Below are positions 12,818 to 15,198 of a stretch of 15,198 nucleotides of DNA, in pieces. The DNA is from Micromonosporaceae bacterium. Lineage in GTDB: Bacteria; Actinomycetota; Actinomycetes; Mycobacteriales; Micromonosporaceae. The notes under the pieces are model-generated. The model had not been told where the DNA came from, ran no database searches, and saw only the letters and a list, made by a program, of their open reading frames with translations. The stretch's first letter is position 1, and every line of letters starts with the position of its first letter. Location: contig JADGGF010000046.1 of the NCBI GenBank assembly GCA_019690055.1, positions 1-15,198 of the forward strand, written 5' to 3'. A program made the position numbers and the translations under genes.

Positions 12818-15198
12818 ATGAGCCGCGTCAGAACGCCCGCCCTCCTCAGCCTTCTCGTCGCGGCCCTCGTGGCCGGCTTCACCGTGCTGATCGTCGCCCC
12901 ACCGGCCCGCTCCGACGTGGCGCAGAACGAGCAGTGTCGACCCGACGGTCTCTACCGGACGCCGGGTGTCGACGTCCCCTACTGCCTGGTCTACGACACG
13001 GCGGGGCGGGAGAAGATGGGTTCCGACCATCCCCGCCGGATCATCGGCTACTTCACCAGTTGGCGGCACGGCAAGGACGGCACGCCCGCCTACCTCGTCA
13101 GCGACATCCCGTGGTCGAAGGTCACGCACATCAACTATGCCTTTGCCCATGTCGATGCGCAGTTCCGCATCTCGATCGGCGATCCCACCGCGCCGAACAA
13201 CCCCGCCACGAACATGACCTGGCCCGGGGTTCCCGGCGCCGAGATGGATCCGGCCTACCCCTACACCGGGCACTTCAACCTGCTCAACAAGTTCAAGAAG
13301 GCCAATCCCGGGGTGAAGACGCTCATCTCGGTGGGTGGCTGGGCCGAGACCGGCGGGTACTTCGACGCCAGCGGTGAGCGGCAGGACGCCGGGGGCTTCT
13401 ACCGCATGACCACCACCGCGTCGAACACGGTCAACACCGCCGGCATCAACACGTTCGCCGACTCGGTGGTCACGTTCCTGCGCCAGTACGGATTCGACGG
13501 CGTCGACATCGACTACGAGTACCCGACCTCGAACAACCAGGCCGGCAACCCGTTGGACTTCGCCCAGGCGGATCCCCGGCGCGCCGGGCTGAACGCCTCC
13601 TACCAGGTGCTGATGAAGACGCTGCGAGAGAAGCTCGACGCCGCGTCCGCGGCCGATGGCAAGTACTACCTGCTGACCGTGGCCGCGCCGTCCTCCGGCT
13701 GGCTGCTGCGGGGCATGGAATCCTTCCAGACGCTGCAGTACCTCGACTACGTCAACATCATGTCGTACGACCTGCACGGCGCCTGGAACCAGTACGTCGG
13801 CCCCAACGCGGCGCTCTACGACAACGGCGACGACAGTGAACTGGCCGCGGCCGGGGTCTACGGCGCCTACAGCGGCATCGGGTATCTCAACACCGACTGG
13901 GCGTACCACTACTTCCGCGGCGCCATGCCGGCCGGCCGGATCAATATCGGCGTCCCCTACTACACCCGGGGCTGGCAGAACGTCACCGGTGGCACCAACG
14001 GTCTGTGGGGCACCGCGCCGAAGACCAGCAACTGTCCACCCGGGACGCAGTCGCCGTGCGGCAACGGTGCGGTCGGCATCGACAATCTGTGGCACGACAA
14101 GAACGCCGTCGGCCAGGAGGAGCCGGCCGGGTCCAACCCGATGTGGCACGCCAAGAACCTGCAGGACGGCCGGCTCGGCAGCTACCTCGCGGCGTACGGC
14201 CTCGACCCGGCGAACGATCCGACCGACGCCCTCGTCGGCACCTACACCCGGTACTACTCGTCGGCCCTGGTCGCCCCGTGGCTGTGGAACGCGCAGAAGC
14301 GGGTCTTCCTGTCCATTGAGGACGACCAGTCGATTGGGGCGAAGGCCGACTACGTGGTCAGCAAGGGTATCGGCGGCATCATGATCTGGGAGCTCGCCGG
14401 CGACTACGCGTTCAACAGCAGCCGCAACGAGTACTTCTTCGGCCACACCCTGACCAACCTGATCTACGACAAGTTCCGGACCGCCGGTCCGTACGGCGCC
14501 ACCAAGGCGAACATCACGATGCCGGCCCAGACGCTCGACGTCGCGGTCACGATGGGCGGCTTCGCGTTGGGCGACAACAACTACCCGATCAACCCCGAGC
14601 TGCGGCTGACCAACAACACCGGGGCGCCCATCCCGGCCGGGGCTCAGCTCGAGTTCGATTACCCGACCTCGGCGCCGGCCGGCATGGGGCAGCAGTCCGG
14701 CTGGGCGTTGACGTCGGTCTCGGTTGGACACACCGGCGACAACCGGGGTGGCCTCGACGGCGACTTCCACCGGGTGCGGTTGACCATCCCGACCACGATT
14801 CCGTCCGGTGGCTTCGCCGAGGTGACGCTCAACTACGTGCTGCCGATCTCGGGTCCGTCGAACTTCACCCTCACCTTCGGGGGCCAGACCTACGCCCTCG
14901 CGGCCGACCACGCCCGCGGCGGCGTTCCCCCGACGAGCCCGACGACGACGCCCACCGGGACCGGGACGCCGACCGGACCGGCCTGCACCGCCCCGGCGTA
15001 CATCCATGGAAACGTCTACACTAGTGGAAACATCGTGTCCTACAACGGTCACCAGTGGCGGGCCCGGTGGTGGACGCAGAACGAGGTGCCCAGCACCGGC
15101 GGCAGCGGGGTCTGGGAGGACCTGGGCCCGTGCTCCGGCGGCCCGACCCAGACACCGACGTCGACACCCCCGGTGACCACCACGCCCCCGGTGACGAC
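12818..15198 (+). CDS. Secreted multidomain GH18 chitinase; 3' end outside window
   Basis: Endo-acting chitin hydrolase exported by the Sec route; 793 residues are visible. In order: signal peptide (1 to about 32, cleavage near PPARS-D); a short N-terminal segment with Cys40 and Cys56; GH18 TIM barrel from about residue 74 with SVGG (171-174), the catalytic DGVDIDYE (Asp227, Asp230, Asp232, proton donor Glu234), MSYD (315-318) and the closing MIWE (Trp524); a beta-sandwich domain (about 574-700) resembling the chitinase-C accessory domain; a Thr/Pro linker; a CBM5/12 chitin-binding module (723-772) bounded by Cys723 and Cys772, with the hallmark RARWWTQNEVP; and a second Thr/Pro linker truncated by the window edge, implying at least one more module. 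ATG 12818 is preceded by GGGAG with 5-nt spacing. All catalytic residues are intact. The overall pattern matches Streptomyces-type GH18 chitinases. Confidence 0.95.
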   Translation, partial: MSRVRTPALLSLLVAALVAGFTVLIVAPPARSDVAQNEQCRPDGLYRTPGVDVPYCLVYDTAGREKMGSDHPRRIIGYFTSWRHGKDGTPAYLVSDIPWSKVTHINYAFAHVDAQFRISIGDPTAPNNPATNMTWPGVPGAEMDPAYPYTGHFNLLNKFKKANPGVKTLISVGGWAETGGYFDASGERQDAGGFYRMTTTASNTVNTAGINTFADSVVTFLRQYGFDGVDIDYEYPTSNNQAGNPLDFAQADPRRAGLNASYQVLMKTLREKLDAASAADGKYYLLTVAAPSSGWLLRGMESFQTLQYLDYVNIMSYDLHGAWNQYVGPNAALYDNGDDSELAAAGVYGAYSGIGYLNTDWAYHYFRGAMPAGRINIGVPYYTRGWQNVTGGTNGLWGTAPKTSNCPPGTQSPCGNGAVGIDNLWHDKNAVGQEEPAGSNPMWHAKNLQDGRLGSYLAAYGLDPANDPTDALVGTYTRYYSSALVAPWLWNAQKRVFLSIEDDQSIGAKADYVVSKGIGGIMIWELAGDYAFNSSRNEYFFGHTLTNLIYDKFRTAGPYGATKANITMPAQTLDVAVTMGGFALGDNNYPINPELRLTNNTGAPIPAGAQLEFDYPTSAPAGMGQQSGWALTSVSVGHTGDNRGGLDGDFHRVRLTIPTTIPSGGFAEVTLNYVLPISGPSNFTLTFGGQTYALAADHARGGVPPTSPTTTPTGTGTPTGPACTAPAYIHGNVYTSGNIVSYNGHQWRARWWTQNEVPSTGGSGVWEDLGPCSGGPTQTPTSTPPVTTTPPVT

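Noticed and set aside
12794..15052. 752-codon open frame on the minus strand opposite the chitinase
   Set aside because: Antisense to a gene with signal peptide, catalytic motif and CBM; the product is Val/Gly/Arg/Asp-rich and featureless.

Overview
The window reads as chromosomal DNA of a very GC-rich actinomycete, most likely of the Micromonosporaceae (Actinoplanes/Micromonospora/Dactylosporangium type). This rests on strong G/C preference at third codon positions, GTG starts, many leaderless-looking promoters, and the gene order dacB - zincin-like metallopeptidase - tilS - hpt - ftsH - folE, a recognisable actinobacterial housekeeping block. The family-level placement is inference.

Positions 1-7396 (left part, all + strand) hold that core: a D,D-carboxypeptidase (5' end outside the window), an HEXXH zincin-like protein of the DUF2342 family, tRNA-Ile lysidine synthetase, hypoxanthine phosphoribosyltransferase, the membrane AAA+ protease FtsH and GTP cyclohydrolase I. 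The first four are tightly packed; ftsH has a 144-bp upstream gap with its own candidate promoter; folE overlaps the end of ftsH. The folate genes folP, folB and folK that commonly follow folE in actinobacteria are absent here.

Positions 7397-12625 hold poorly characterised genes: a three-helix membrane protein on the minus strand, two large cytoplasmic-looking proteins of unknown function, a small membrane-anchored protein with an NTF2/DUF4878-like fold, and a minus-strand glyoxalase-fold (VOC) protein. Four of these genes, plus the metallopeptidase gene, share one start architecture: a TANNNT -10 hexamer ending 6-7 nt before the initiation codon, which predicts leaderless mRNAs. In one case the leaderless ATG opens a 17-codon ORF whose stop overlaps the GTG of the large gene. 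The VOC gene is preceded by a previously easy-to-miss 53-codon ORF that overlaps it by ATGA.

Positions 12626-15198 (right end) hold an AT-richer promoter region with a sigma70-like promoter and an imperfect palindrome, followed by a secreted multidomain GH18 chitinase (signal peptide, catalytic domain, beta-sandwich domain, Thr/Pro linker, CBM5/12 chitin-binding module, second Thr/Pro linker) that runs off the right edge.

No rRNA, tRNA, CRISPR array, transposase or phage gene was seen. The most interesting unexplained structures are the coupled leader ORF at 8483-8536, the small ORF at 12464-12625, and a palindromic 36-bp triple repeat at the 3' end of the metallopeptidase gene.
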